Source of the DNA: Methanothrix soehngenii GP6 | Lineage (GTDB): Archaea > Halobacteriota > Methanosarcinia > Methanotrichales > Methanotrichaceae | Reading direction: 5' to 3' | Length of the DNA stretch: 64,000 nt | Assembly: GCF_000204415.1 (NCBI RefSeq) | Contig: NC_015416.1 | Coordinates: 1,550,001 to 1,614,000 of the forward strand | In this document: in pieces, positions 26,377-33,772 of the stretch | How positions within the stretch are numbered: position 1 is the stretch's first letter | Layout: the number at the start of each line of letters is the position of its first letter | The notes under the pieces: model-generated | What the model was told of the DNA's origin: nothing | Database searches by the model: none | Seen by the model: the letters and a program-made list of their open reading frames with translations, nothing else | Position numbers and translations under genes: made by a program

Positions 26377-27624
26377 CTATGCAGCCGCTATTTCTGAGGT
26401 GCATGTCCTTACGACCTCGTATCCTGCCTTTTCAAGTAATCTGATCATCGACCGTTCTTTTCTCTTCGTCGCTCGTTCATTAGCTTCCTCGGCGCCTGTA
26501 TCTTGATAAGGTGCTCCAGTTTTGAGAACACGGTAGATGTCCATGAGCATGCGATGCGCTAGAGCCACAAGAGCTCTTTTCTTGCCTCTCCGTCTGACAA
26601 TATTTTGATAGAAAGCGTTATAGGTGGAGCGTTTGACCTTTGAGGCAGCCCATGCGGCCTCAGCCAACGTTCCTTTCAAAAAAGAATTTCCTTTTTGGGT
26701 TTTTCCGCTCTTTTTCTTGCCAGCACTTTCATTATTGCCTGGACAAACTCCCGCCCAAGAAGAAAGATGTGCTTCGTCAGGGAACTGAGACATGTCTGTC
26801 CCGATTTCTGCCAGGATGGCAGATGCGCTGACCTTACTGATTCCTGGAATCGATTGGATCAGGTTAGACTCCTTTTGAAAAGGGATCATTTTTCTCTCGA
26901 TCTGTTCATCGATTTTTGCGATTTGCCTGGCAAGATGATCGAGATTCTCCATATGCATTTTTAGGAGGAACCTGTGATGATCAGTTAATTTTCCATCAAG
27001 GGCTTTCTCCAGCAGATCAACTTTCTTCTTGAGTGAGCCTTTAGCCAACTGAGAGATTTCCTCTTTGGAAAGCCTATCCTTTTCCAGAAGAGATCGAATC
27101 ATAGCCATTGATGAAACGCCAGAGATCTTGGATACAACCGAGCTGAGCTTGATATTCGATGATTCTAACACTTTTGTCAGTCGATTCTTCTCTGAGGTCA
27201 TCATTCCAACCAGCTTTCTTCGAGTGCGATTGAGATCACGCAACTCTCTGATTTCTCTTGGCGGAATGAAGCTGTTGGGAAGCAGTCCATATCTCAGCAA
27301 TTTGGCGATTCTCTTGCAATCCATGATGTCGGTTTTCTTTCGAGGAATGGCCTTGAGGCGCTGAGCATTGGCAAGAACTATTGTGAACTCTCCTTCCATT
27401 ATATTGAAGATCGGTTTCCAATAGACGCCGGTGCTTTCCATGCCGATTGTTGTGACATTATATTTCTTCAGCCAGGATTTCAGGTCTTCGAGATCTGAGG
27501 TCATGGTTGAGAAGGTCCTGATCTCGAACTTCGGAGATTTCTCAAGAGGGCCATGAGCAATGCATACGTCTACTTTCTTCTCGTGAACATCCATTCCAGC
27601 GCAACTATCCAGAACCGGCTCCAT
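26377..27624 (-). CDS. IS110-family DEDD transposase/recombinase
   Basis: 415 residues. The RuvC-like N-terminal domain has CAGMDVHEKKVDVCIA (first Asp), IGMESTGVYWKP (Glu) and KTDIMDCKRIA (Asp pair). The C-terminal transposase domain has IPGISKVSASAILAEIGTD and SSWAGVCPGNNESAGKKKSG, which contains the conserved Ser region. It is RNA-guided in the characterised members. All key residues are visible, so the enzyme looks intact. Confidence 0.92.
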   Translation of the reverse strand: MEPVLDSCAGMDVHEKKVDVCIAHGPLEKSPKFEIRTFSTMTSDLEDLKSWLKKYNVTTIGMESTGVYWKPIFNIMEGEFTIVLANAQRLKAIPRKKTDIMDCKRIAKLLRYGLLPNSFIPPREIRELRDLNRTRRKLVGMMTSEKNRLTKVLESSNIKLSSVVSKISGVSSMAMIRSLLEKDRLSKEEISQLAKGSLKKKVDLLEKALDGKLTDHHRFLLKMHMENLDHLARQIAKIDEQIERKMIPFQKESNLIQSIPGISKVSASAILAEIGTDMSQFPDEAHLSSWAGVCPGNNESAGKKKSGKTQKGNSFLKGTLAEAAWAASKVKRSTYNAFYQNIVRRRGKKRALVALAHRMLMDIYRVLKTGAPYQDTGAEEANERATKRKERSMIRLLEKAGYEVVRTCTSEIAAA

Positions 27625-27868
27625 GCTAAATCTCCTTGAGATGGGCAGAGCAACATGTTATTTCTTTAAATTTGATACGCGTGCCTGTATGGCGACATTC
27701 ATGGGTACTAACTGTTGCTCAAGGCAGTTTCACTCACGGGGACTTATGAATCCTCCAGAAACGCTTCGCCTTTGATTACCTGTCTCATAATTTAGGCTGA
27801 TGATCATTCCTGGATATAAACCTAAACCCACATTTTCATGCCTCATGGGTGCCTGGCCAGGCATGACG
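27625..27868 (-). ncRNA. Candidate IS110 bridge RNA region
   Basis: Non-coding DNA between the element end and the transposase ATG. It contains GTTTCACTC (27727-27735), identical to the target flank at 27869-27877, and TTTGATA (27671-27677), identical to the opposite junction at 26348-26354. In the transcript direction (minus strand) the target match comes before the donor-end match, the loop order known for the IS621 bridge RNA. The RNA ends and fold are not determined. Confidence 0.6.
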
Positions 27869-28497
27869 GTTTCACTCCAAGAGATGTGGTTGGATGAAAC
27901 CGGAGCGGCTCGTAGAGCATGCCAAAAAGAAGGAGCTGGATGGCCTGGCGGTTACTGATCATAATACCATTGATGGCGCTCTTGAGGTCTTCGACATAGT
28001 CAGAGACGAACATATGGATTTTTCCGTCATAATTGGTGAGGAGATCTCCACGGACAGGGGCGAAGTTCTGGCCTACTTCATAAATAGGGAGATTGAGCCG
28101 GGATCTTTTGTGCAGGTTCTAACTGAAATAAGACGGGCTGGCGGCATTTCGGCCATACCTCATCCTTTTGACAAATTAAGGCATCATGCAGTCCGTTTAA
28201 CGAGTAATGATGTAGAGCTCGTCGATTGCATTGAAGGCTTCAATGCTCGATGTCTCTTTAAAACATACAACGATTTAGCATATAATTTCGGAAAAGAATA
28301 TGATCTTGCGATTACGGCTGGTTCGGATGCGCACTTTTTAAACGAGGTTGGGAACGGCGGAATTATTACCGGACAAGAGAATATCCGAGAAGCGATAATG
28401 AAAAAAAATGTGACCATTTATGGGCATAGGTCAATGGTTATCAATCACGCGGGAACGAAAATCTTAAAATTGGGACGAAGCATTCGGGGTTATCTTG

Positions 28498-28857
28498 ATG
28501 AGTAGATATGTCATATATGCCCTTGTTACAGTTATCTTGATCTCAATTGGCCAGCTCTTGTTCAAACTTAGTTCAAAGGATTTAAGAATCGAGAACGTCC
28601 ATGACATGATAGGATTTATTTTTAACAGATATTTGATAATAGCCTTAATAATTTATATAATTTCGACAGCATTGTGGATATTTACTTTATCAAAAATGGA
28701 ATTGGGATTCTCATATTTGTTACTAAGCTTGAGTTATCCTTTAATTTTCTTATTATCCCATATATTCTTACATGAGGAATTATCAAGCTATAAATTGTTT
28801 AGTATTTTATTGATTATTTTGGCTAATGCTTTGTTGCTCTATGGAGATAAGGCATGA
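28498..28857 (+). CDS. Small four-helix membrane protein (SMR/EamA, ArnE/ArnF-like)
   Basis: About 119 residues with four hydrophobic helices. ISIGQLLFKLSSKDL and MELGFSYLLLSLSYPLIFLL fit the small-multidrug-resistance fold used by ArnE/ArnF, which flip undecaprenyl-phosphoryl-aminoarabinose. ATG 28498 is preferred over TTG 28495. It overlaps the end of the PHP gene and its own stop overlaps the next ATG. Probable role: moving a polyprenyl-phosphoryl sugar across the membrane for the GT-C enzyme encoded next. Confidence 0.75.
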   Translation: MSRYVIYALVTVILISIGQLLFKLSSKDLRIENVHDMIGFIFNRYLIIALIIYIISTALWIFTLSKMELGFSYLLLSLSYPLIFLLSHIFLHEELSSYKLFSILLIILANALLLYGDKA

Positions 28858-30794
28858 ATTGGACATCTAGCCCTAAAATTAATATTGACAAAACACTTGT
28901 AATTATATTTGCTGTGTACTCAATGTCACTATTATTTACTTCAATATTTTTTGTTAGTCCTATTATAACGGGTGATGGGCATGAATATTTAGGAATGACC
29001 GCTTCCTTTTTTCATCACTTAACCCCTGACCTACGCGAGGAGGATATTGCACTAAGAGAGCAAATTGAGAATCAAAATGGGATCAATTTCGGTAAAGATT
29101 TAACCTATTTTGGTTACTATAAATCGTTAGGAGGAGCCTGGTACTCTTACCACTTCGGAGCATATTCCCTGTTAAATCTACCAGTTTTTGCATTTCTACA
29201 TTATTTTAATTTTAATGAACTCAAGTCATTTCAGATAACCAATTCGTTATTGCTCATATTTAGCCTTTTTATTCTCTTGCTCATAACTAATTTGACCAGC
29301 TCTCAGAAAATGTGGTTATTTCTATTTTCGGCATTCAATCCTATTGTATTTTATATATGGTGGCCTCACACCGAGGTCTTCTCTTATTCATTTATTGTCG
29401 TAGCTGTCGCCTTCTATTTAAAAGGGGATTATCGACTAGCAGTTTTAGCTTCTTCGTTATCATCGTTACAAAATCCAGCTATATCAGTCTTTACAATATT
29501 TATAATAATATTCGGATGGAGAGCAGCTGACTTGCATCTTCGAGAGCTCTTTAATCTTTTGATATGCGCTTTAATCTCTGTCATTCCTTTTTTATTCTAC
29601 TACCTAAATTACCACACTATATCTCTAATCGTCTCCCATGGAATTGCAGATATCAGCTACATTTCTTTGGATAAGATCTTTAGTCTATTCTTCGACCTGA
29701 ATTTTGGAATGATAGCATATATTCCACCCCTTATGTTCCTGGCGATATATGTGCTTATGGCTTCTATCGCTGGAAAAAAACTGGTTATCCCCTCATTATG
29801 GTCAGTATTGATATTGATGGCAACAATATGTAGTACTCAAGTAAATTGGAATTGCGGAATGATGTATATTCATCGATACTCTGTTTTGATGTTGCCAATA
29901 ATTGTTTTAATATGTATCTATGAAATACCAAAGTTTTCTGCAAAAAAAATAAATATATACTTATTTATATCGTTATTGATTACGCTACTTATCATAGGAC
30001 CTTTATTGTATAATTATGACAATGGAAATAGTGTTAAATTCAACTTCTTATCAAAAGAGGTTCTAATCAATACACCATGTCTTTATAATCCGCCGTATGA
30101 TGTATTTGCTGAACGTGCTCTTGGAATGGAGATTGATTTTATAGATGATTTGCCTATAATTTTAAGCTATAATGGTGTCCCGAGAAAGGCTTTAACAGAT
30201 TATGATGGTCTAAGCTTGATAGAACGGCTCACAGGTAATCCTATCAAAAAGGCAGATTCTGAGCAGATTAGAAAGTCAAAAATAGGTTATATTAATTTTG
30301 AAAATAGGATATTTAAATTCCCATCAGGTGAATCGGAATTGATGATTTATGATAAAATAGTAATAGAAAACGTTCTATCTGGATCATCTGTAAAGCTCTC
30401 TTTTCCAGATAATGGCTGGTATAGCATAGAGGATTGGTCTGGCACCCCGACTCGCTGGATGCAGTCAGATTCTATCATCTCTTTGTCCTCTCCCGACAAC
30501 ATAACTGTCAAACTGAACATGCTTGCTGCGGGCTTCTATCGCTCTAGAACTCTGGAAGTCTACTCAGGCGGCGTGCCTACAACGCAGATTGCAGTGCCCA
30601 CGAGTTTTATTAACTTGAGCGTGCCCATACATCTCACGAAAGGGGTGAATATCGTACGCCTGCACGTGCCCGAGGGCTGCGAGAGGCCGATCGATAAGCC
30701 GGAGCTGAGCAATCCTGATTCAAGATGCCTGAGCTTGGCAGTTCAGAATCTTACTATAAAAGATGTGGATTATAATATTAGTCGGGCGCTATAG
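28854..30794 (+). CDS. GT-C-type membrane transferase with C-terminal beta-rich domain
   Basis: 646 residues. About ten to twelve hydrophobic segments cover residues ~15-400, with an acidic first loop (ITGDGHEYLGM) as in GT-C enzymes. The C-terminal soluble part ends in a ~115-residue domain (NGWYSIEDWSGTPTRWM, VPTSFINLS, LHVPEGCERPIDKPEL, DSRCLSLA) that is strongly similar to the end of the next protein. It starts within the SMR gene stop (ATGA). Inferred role: transfer of a lipid-linked sugar on the outer face. AT-rich. Not assignable to a named family by eye beyond GT-C-like. Confidence 0.75.
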   Translation: MNWTSSPKINIDKTLVIIFAVYSMSLLFTSIFFVSPIITGDGHEYLGMTASFFHHLTPDLREEDIALREQIENQNGINFGKDLTYFGYYKSLGGAWYSYHFGAYSLLNLPVFAFLHYFNFNELKSFQITNSLLLIFSLFILLLITNLTSSQKMWLFLFSAFNPIVFYIWWPHTEVFSYSFIVVAVAFYLKGDYRLAVLASSLSSLQNPAISVFTIFIIIFGWRAADLHLRELFNLLICALISVIPFLFYYLNYHTISLIVSHGIADISYISLDKIFSLFFDLNFGMIAYIPPLMFLAIYVLMASIAGKKLVIPSLWSVLILMATICSTQVNWNCGMMYIHRYSVLMLPIIVLICIYEIPKFSAKKINIYLFISLLITLLIIGPLLYNYDNGNSVKFNFLSKEVLINTPCLYNPPYDVFAERALGMEIDFIDDLPIILSYNGVPRKALTDYDGLSLIERLTGNPIKKADSEQIRKSKIGYINFENRIFKFPSGESELMIYDKIVIENVLSGSSVKLSFPDNGWYSIEDWSGTPTRWMQSDSIISLSSPDNITVKLNMLAAGFYRSRTLEVYSGGVPTTQIAVPTSFINLSVPIHLTKGVNIVRLHVPEGCERPIDKPELSNPDSRCLSLAVQNLTIKDVDYNISRAL

Positions 30795-30796
30795 AG

Positions 30797-32269
30797 ATGA
30801 TTAGGAAAGAATTACAGGTTATGAGCCTCGCAAATTATATCTATAGGATTAAGGCTAGCATTAATTTAAAAGGGCAGCAATTTTGCTCGGAGGACGTATC
30901 CATGATTGCGAGATCATCCAAGGCCAACAATTTTCAACAAGAAGAGGCATGTTTAGCGCATATTGATGAGTTCCCCAATGGTCAGTGCTTGCCGTTGCCG
31001 GATGGTATATCGGAAAGTGCACTTTTTTCGTTCTTGAGATCGGTATGTGCAGTAGGTGAGCCTTCTCCCGAAGTCGTTCAGAGATATTGCGAAGACCATT
31101 TTAATAGAATTGTATTTACTTATGGGCTGATAAAGGGCTTGAAAGGCAAATGTCTTGAGTTGGGATCTGCTCCCTATTTTATAACAATGCTACTAAAGCA
31201 ATTTACTGACCTTGAACTTGTATTGGCAAATTATTTCGGCCAGCGATATGCAGGTATTTACCGGGAAAATGCCGAAAGAGTATGCCCCTTAGAGATATCC
31301 TTTGAAAATCCAAGAAATCATATGAAAGAGTATATAAAAACGGAATTTTATCAATTTAATGTAGAAAGCGATATGTATCCTTTTAGTGATTCTGAATTTG
31401 ACGTTGTTCTGTTCTGCGAATTGATAGAGCATATGCAAATGGACCCGATATATGCTTTGATGGAGATGAAAAGAGTACTTAAGCCAAATGGAGTTCTTAT
31501 ATTAACAACTCCAAACGCGAATAGAATAGAAAATATTATACGCATGATTTCTGGTTCGAATATATATGATCATTATTCTGGATATGGCCCTTATGGACGA
31601 CATAATAGAGAATATAATGTTCATGAATTAATGACTTTGCTAGAATACTGCGGATTCTCAATAGACAGCATCTCTGCAATTGATACGACTAATGTCTCTG
31701 CCTGGGAAGATCCAATTATTAAACAATTAGAACCCTTATTAGGGGAAAAGGAACATTCTCTTGGCAAGCAAATTTTTATTCGTGCGAAAAATACAAAAGA
31801 AGCTAGACGAAAAAGACCCGCTTTCCTATATGCTAATTACCTACCAGAAGAGCTCGAAAACTTTAAATTGCCTGAAAAAGAAGATGTTATTAATGAGCCA
31901 TCTATTGCATTTATTGGCGATTGGCATGATCTCGAACTCTGGAATAGCACACCGACTCGATGGATAGGTCCTGACGCATCATTGCATATATATTCTGAAC
32001 AAAATCGCAGCACAAAATTTTGTTTTAAAGTATTAAGCTTCTATAGTCAAAGGAATCTGGAGGTCCGCTTTGGAGAGGCGCTAATTGCGAAGTATGAAGT
32101 ACCTACTAGTTTCATCAACGTCTGTGAGGCTATAAATTTATCAGCAGGCGCCAATGAATTGCGCCTGCATGTGCGCGAAGGTTGTGAGAGGCCTTGCGAT
32201 AAACCAGAGCTAAAAAACACGGATAGTCGATGTTTGAGCTTAGCGATTCAAGAGGTAACATTCTCATAA
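30797..32269 (+). CDS. SAM methyltransferase with the same C-terminal beta-rich domain
   Basis: 490 residues, beginning 3 bases after the GT-C stop; ATG 30821 is an alternative start. The methyltransferase core spans ~110-330 (KGKCLELGSAPYFITMLL, FDVVLFCELIEHM, RVLKPNGVLILTTPNANR). After a short link the final ~115 residues (IGDWHDLELWNSTPTRWIGP, VPTSFINVC, LHVREGCERPCDKPEL, DSRCLSLAIQ) mirror the end of the upstream GT-C protein. The shared domain suggests the two proteins bind the same glycan or partner. Methylation substrate unknown. Confidence 0.8.
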   Translation: MIRKELQVMSLANYIYRIKASINLKGQQFCSEDVSMIARSSKANNFQQEEACLAHIDEFPNGQCLPLPDGISESALFSFLRSVCAVGEPSPEVVQRYCEDHFNRIVFTYGLIKGLKGKCLELGSAPYFITMLLKQFTDLELVLANYFGQRYAGIYRENAERVCPLEISFENPRNHMKEYIKTEFYQFNVESDMYPFSDSEFDVVLFCELIEHMQMDPIYALMEMKRVLKPNGVLILTTPNANRIENIIRMISGSNIYDHYSGYGPYGRHNREYNVHELMTLLEYCGFSIDSISAIDTTNVSAWEDPIIKQLEPLLGEKEHSLGKQIFIRAKNTKEARRKRPAFLYANYLPEELENFKLPEKEDVINEPSIAFIGDWHDLELWNSTPTRWIGPDASLHIYSEQNRSTKFCFKVLSFYSQRNLEVRFGEALIAKYEVPTSFINVCEAINLSAGANELRLHVREGCERPCDKPELKNTDSRCLSLAIQEVTFS

Positions 32270-32542
32270 TTATTCCACATTCCTATGAGAGAACTGATCT
32301 TCATATTTACTACTATTTTACATCAAGATGGAGACACTACCCACTACCATCTGATCTCAAGGATGAAGCTCATGAAGATGATGATCGATGCAGGGCCTAA
32401 AAATGGGGAGGTCAGGGTCAGTGCGCTGGCCTCCCTAGTTGACCGCGGTTCTCTGTTATCTGCTATGCCCTCAAGCTGGTTGAACTAAATCGCCTTTCGC
32501 TACCTATATATAAATGAGCTTCAATCTCTATTGGGTGATAAA
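32270..32542 (+). other. Short intergenic stretch before a secreted-protein gene
   Basis: A 67-codon frame (32285-32488) resembles no known family and is probably not a gene. CTATATATAAATG near 32501-32513 is a strong TATA candidate, giving a very short leader for the secreted protein starting at 32543. Confidence 0.4.
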
Positions 32543-33223
32543 TTGAGGAAAATAATCTTATTGATAGTGCTACTATGTTGTGCAACTCTCAATTTCAGCG
32601 GCTTTGCTGCAAATTCGCAATCTGGGACCTCATTGGGGCTAAATCAGCTTAAACAATCCGAATCCATTCTCAATACTCCAGCCACAAACCAACAAGCGAA
32701 CTCTACCGCTACGCAGGTCCAAGTATTGAAGCAAGACAGTGGGACAAATATCTCTAATATGAATATCACCTTATCTGTTTCACCTACCTATGGGTCAGCG
32801 CAGACAGTAAAGTTCACCGCACCAAAATCAGCCTGGAAGCTTGAGGGCATATTGATAATGGCCACCGATGGTTGGAACGAGAGTAACAAACAGTTGCCGA
32901 ATCCCTTACCTTTCGCTATTGAGATCCGGGATGCCAATTTGAGGCTGCTATATCATTTTGCAGATACTCAGCTGCCTTACTTCACCTATGACCAAGGGGT
33001 CAGAATGGCAGTTATAGAAGTGCCCGACATACTCGTGAGTGGAGATTTCTTTGTTTGCTTCTACGGCTATCAATCCCTCGGTCTTGCTGCAGAGCTTCAG
33101 AACGCGACAGGCAACTCCTATATCTTCGATAAGCAAACAGGCCAGCTTTATTCATCTGATTTGACATTAGGAAATAACCAGACGCTTCCAATAAACTGGC
33201 TCATAAGAGTCGAGGGGGAGTAA
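32543..33223 (+). CDS. Secreted protein of unknown function
   Basis: About 226 residues. I prefer TTG 32543, because GGTGAT lies just upstream and the protein then opens with a compact signal peptide (KIILLIVLLCCATLNFSGFA). A Gln/Asn/Ser/Thr-rich spacer follows (~25-75), then a beta-rich domain (VSPTYGSAQTVKFTAPKSAW, WLIRVEGE at the end). No catalytic motif is seen. It lies just after the glycan operon but has its own promoter. Function unknown. Confidence 0.65.
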   Translation: MRKIILLIVLLCCATLNFSGFAANSQSGTSLGLNQLKQSESILNTPATNQQANSTATQVQVLKQDSGTNISNMNITLSVSPTYGSAQTVKFTAPKSAWKLEGILIMATDGWNESNKQLPNPLPFAIEIRDANLRLLYHFADTQLPYFTYDQGVRMAVIEVPDILVSGDFFVCFYGYQSLGLAAELQNATGNSYIFDKQTGQLYSSDLTLGNNQTLPINWLIRVEGE

Positions 33224-33279
33224 ACATCTCTGAGCATATAAGAATGTGGCCGTAGCCAAGACCGATGATCTGAGGTATG

Positions 33280-33303
33280 GTGGATAGGATTAATCCTATC
33301 CAC
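33280..33303. repeat. Perfect 24-base palindrome
   Basis: GTGGATAGGATT is followed immediately by its exact reverse complement. It lies 57 bases after the secreted-protein stop and directly before a transposase relic. It could be a transposon end or a strong hairpin. No uridine tract follows, so a terminator is less likely. Confidence 0.85.
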
Positions 33304-33520
33304 ATTTTCCGGGATTGCTGTTCATCTTCTTCATATCGCTGATCATCAGGGCGATGTTGCTTCGCAGAGCCATGGAGGCGGAGCTGCTGGACGAGAAATC
33401 CATTGAAGATATCCTCATGGAACTGTTGAAGCTTCGAGCTTTCAAAGTGAGTGGAAGATGGAGGCGGATGGAGGTATCAAAAAAAACAGAGAACGATATT
33501 CATAAAGATGGGGATAGGAG
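33300..33520 (+). pseudogene. IS1634/IS4-like transposase C-terminal fragment
   Basis: The frame reads PGLLFIFFISLIIRAMLLRR, then LLDEKSIEDILMELLKLRAF and SKKTENDI. This matches the C-terminal end of IS1634-type transposases (hydrophobic FISLII helix, then a leucine-rich SxEDxLxELxKLK helix and TKKxxDI). Everything upstream is missing and the normal C-terminus is lost. The fragment is abutted by the 24-base palindrome. Confidence 0.55.
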
Positions 33521-33772
33521 TTCCTGTCGAGGCCAATTCAGTTATTATATAATAAGGTCAGAATTTAGGTTTAGGTACTATCGGATTAGCCACAAATTGT
33601 TTAATTATAAAAATTTTATGAATAATTCAAATTGCATAATTTGAATGGGCGCAAAATAGTTTAAGGCCCCATAGAGCAGATGTATTGGCAAGTTTAAAAT
33701 AGCTGGAAATAGTTTGTGCTTGCTAAATGCTCGATGTACTTTGCATTGGCAGCATGGTTCAGAGGTGTATGA
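33521..33772. other. AT-rich intergenic stretch
   Basis: No gene or RNA recognised. AGTTATTATATAATAAG near 33540-33556 may hold a TATA element. AGAGGTG sits just before the GTG start at 33773. Confidence 0.4.

Larger units (their letters stand above)
26351..27872 (-). mobile_element. IS110-family element inserted in the PHP gene
   Basis: 1522 bases. GTTT occurs at both junctions (26347-26350 and 27869-27872), and deletion of one copy with the insert repairs the PHP reading frame, so the limits are well fixed. There are no long inverted repeats, as expected for IS110. The transposase runs on the minus strand, leaving a ~245-base non-coding stretch upstream of it, where IS110 members encode their bridge RNA. 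Confidence 0.88.
26321..28505 (+). pseudogene. PHP-domain phosphoesterase gene split by an IS110-family element
   Basis: The first ten codons (26321-26350, MKFDMHVHTF) hold the HxH motif of PHP metallophosphoesterases. The rest resumes at 27873 as HSKRCGWMKPERLVEHAKKK, followed by AVTDHNTIDG, GEEI, IPHPFD and GSDAH motifs to TAG at 28505. Removing 26351-27872 restores one continuous frame of ~220 codons. An internal ATG at 27892 could give a fragment lacking the first metal site. Position between the UbiA-like and SMR-like genes suggests a phosphatase acting on the lipid-linked sugar phosphate. It is inactive as it stands unless the element excises. Confidence 0.85.

Noticed and set aside
32285-32488. 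67-codon frame after the methyltransferase
   Set aside because: No clear ribosome site at usable spacing, no known family, and unlikely composition; treated as intergenic.
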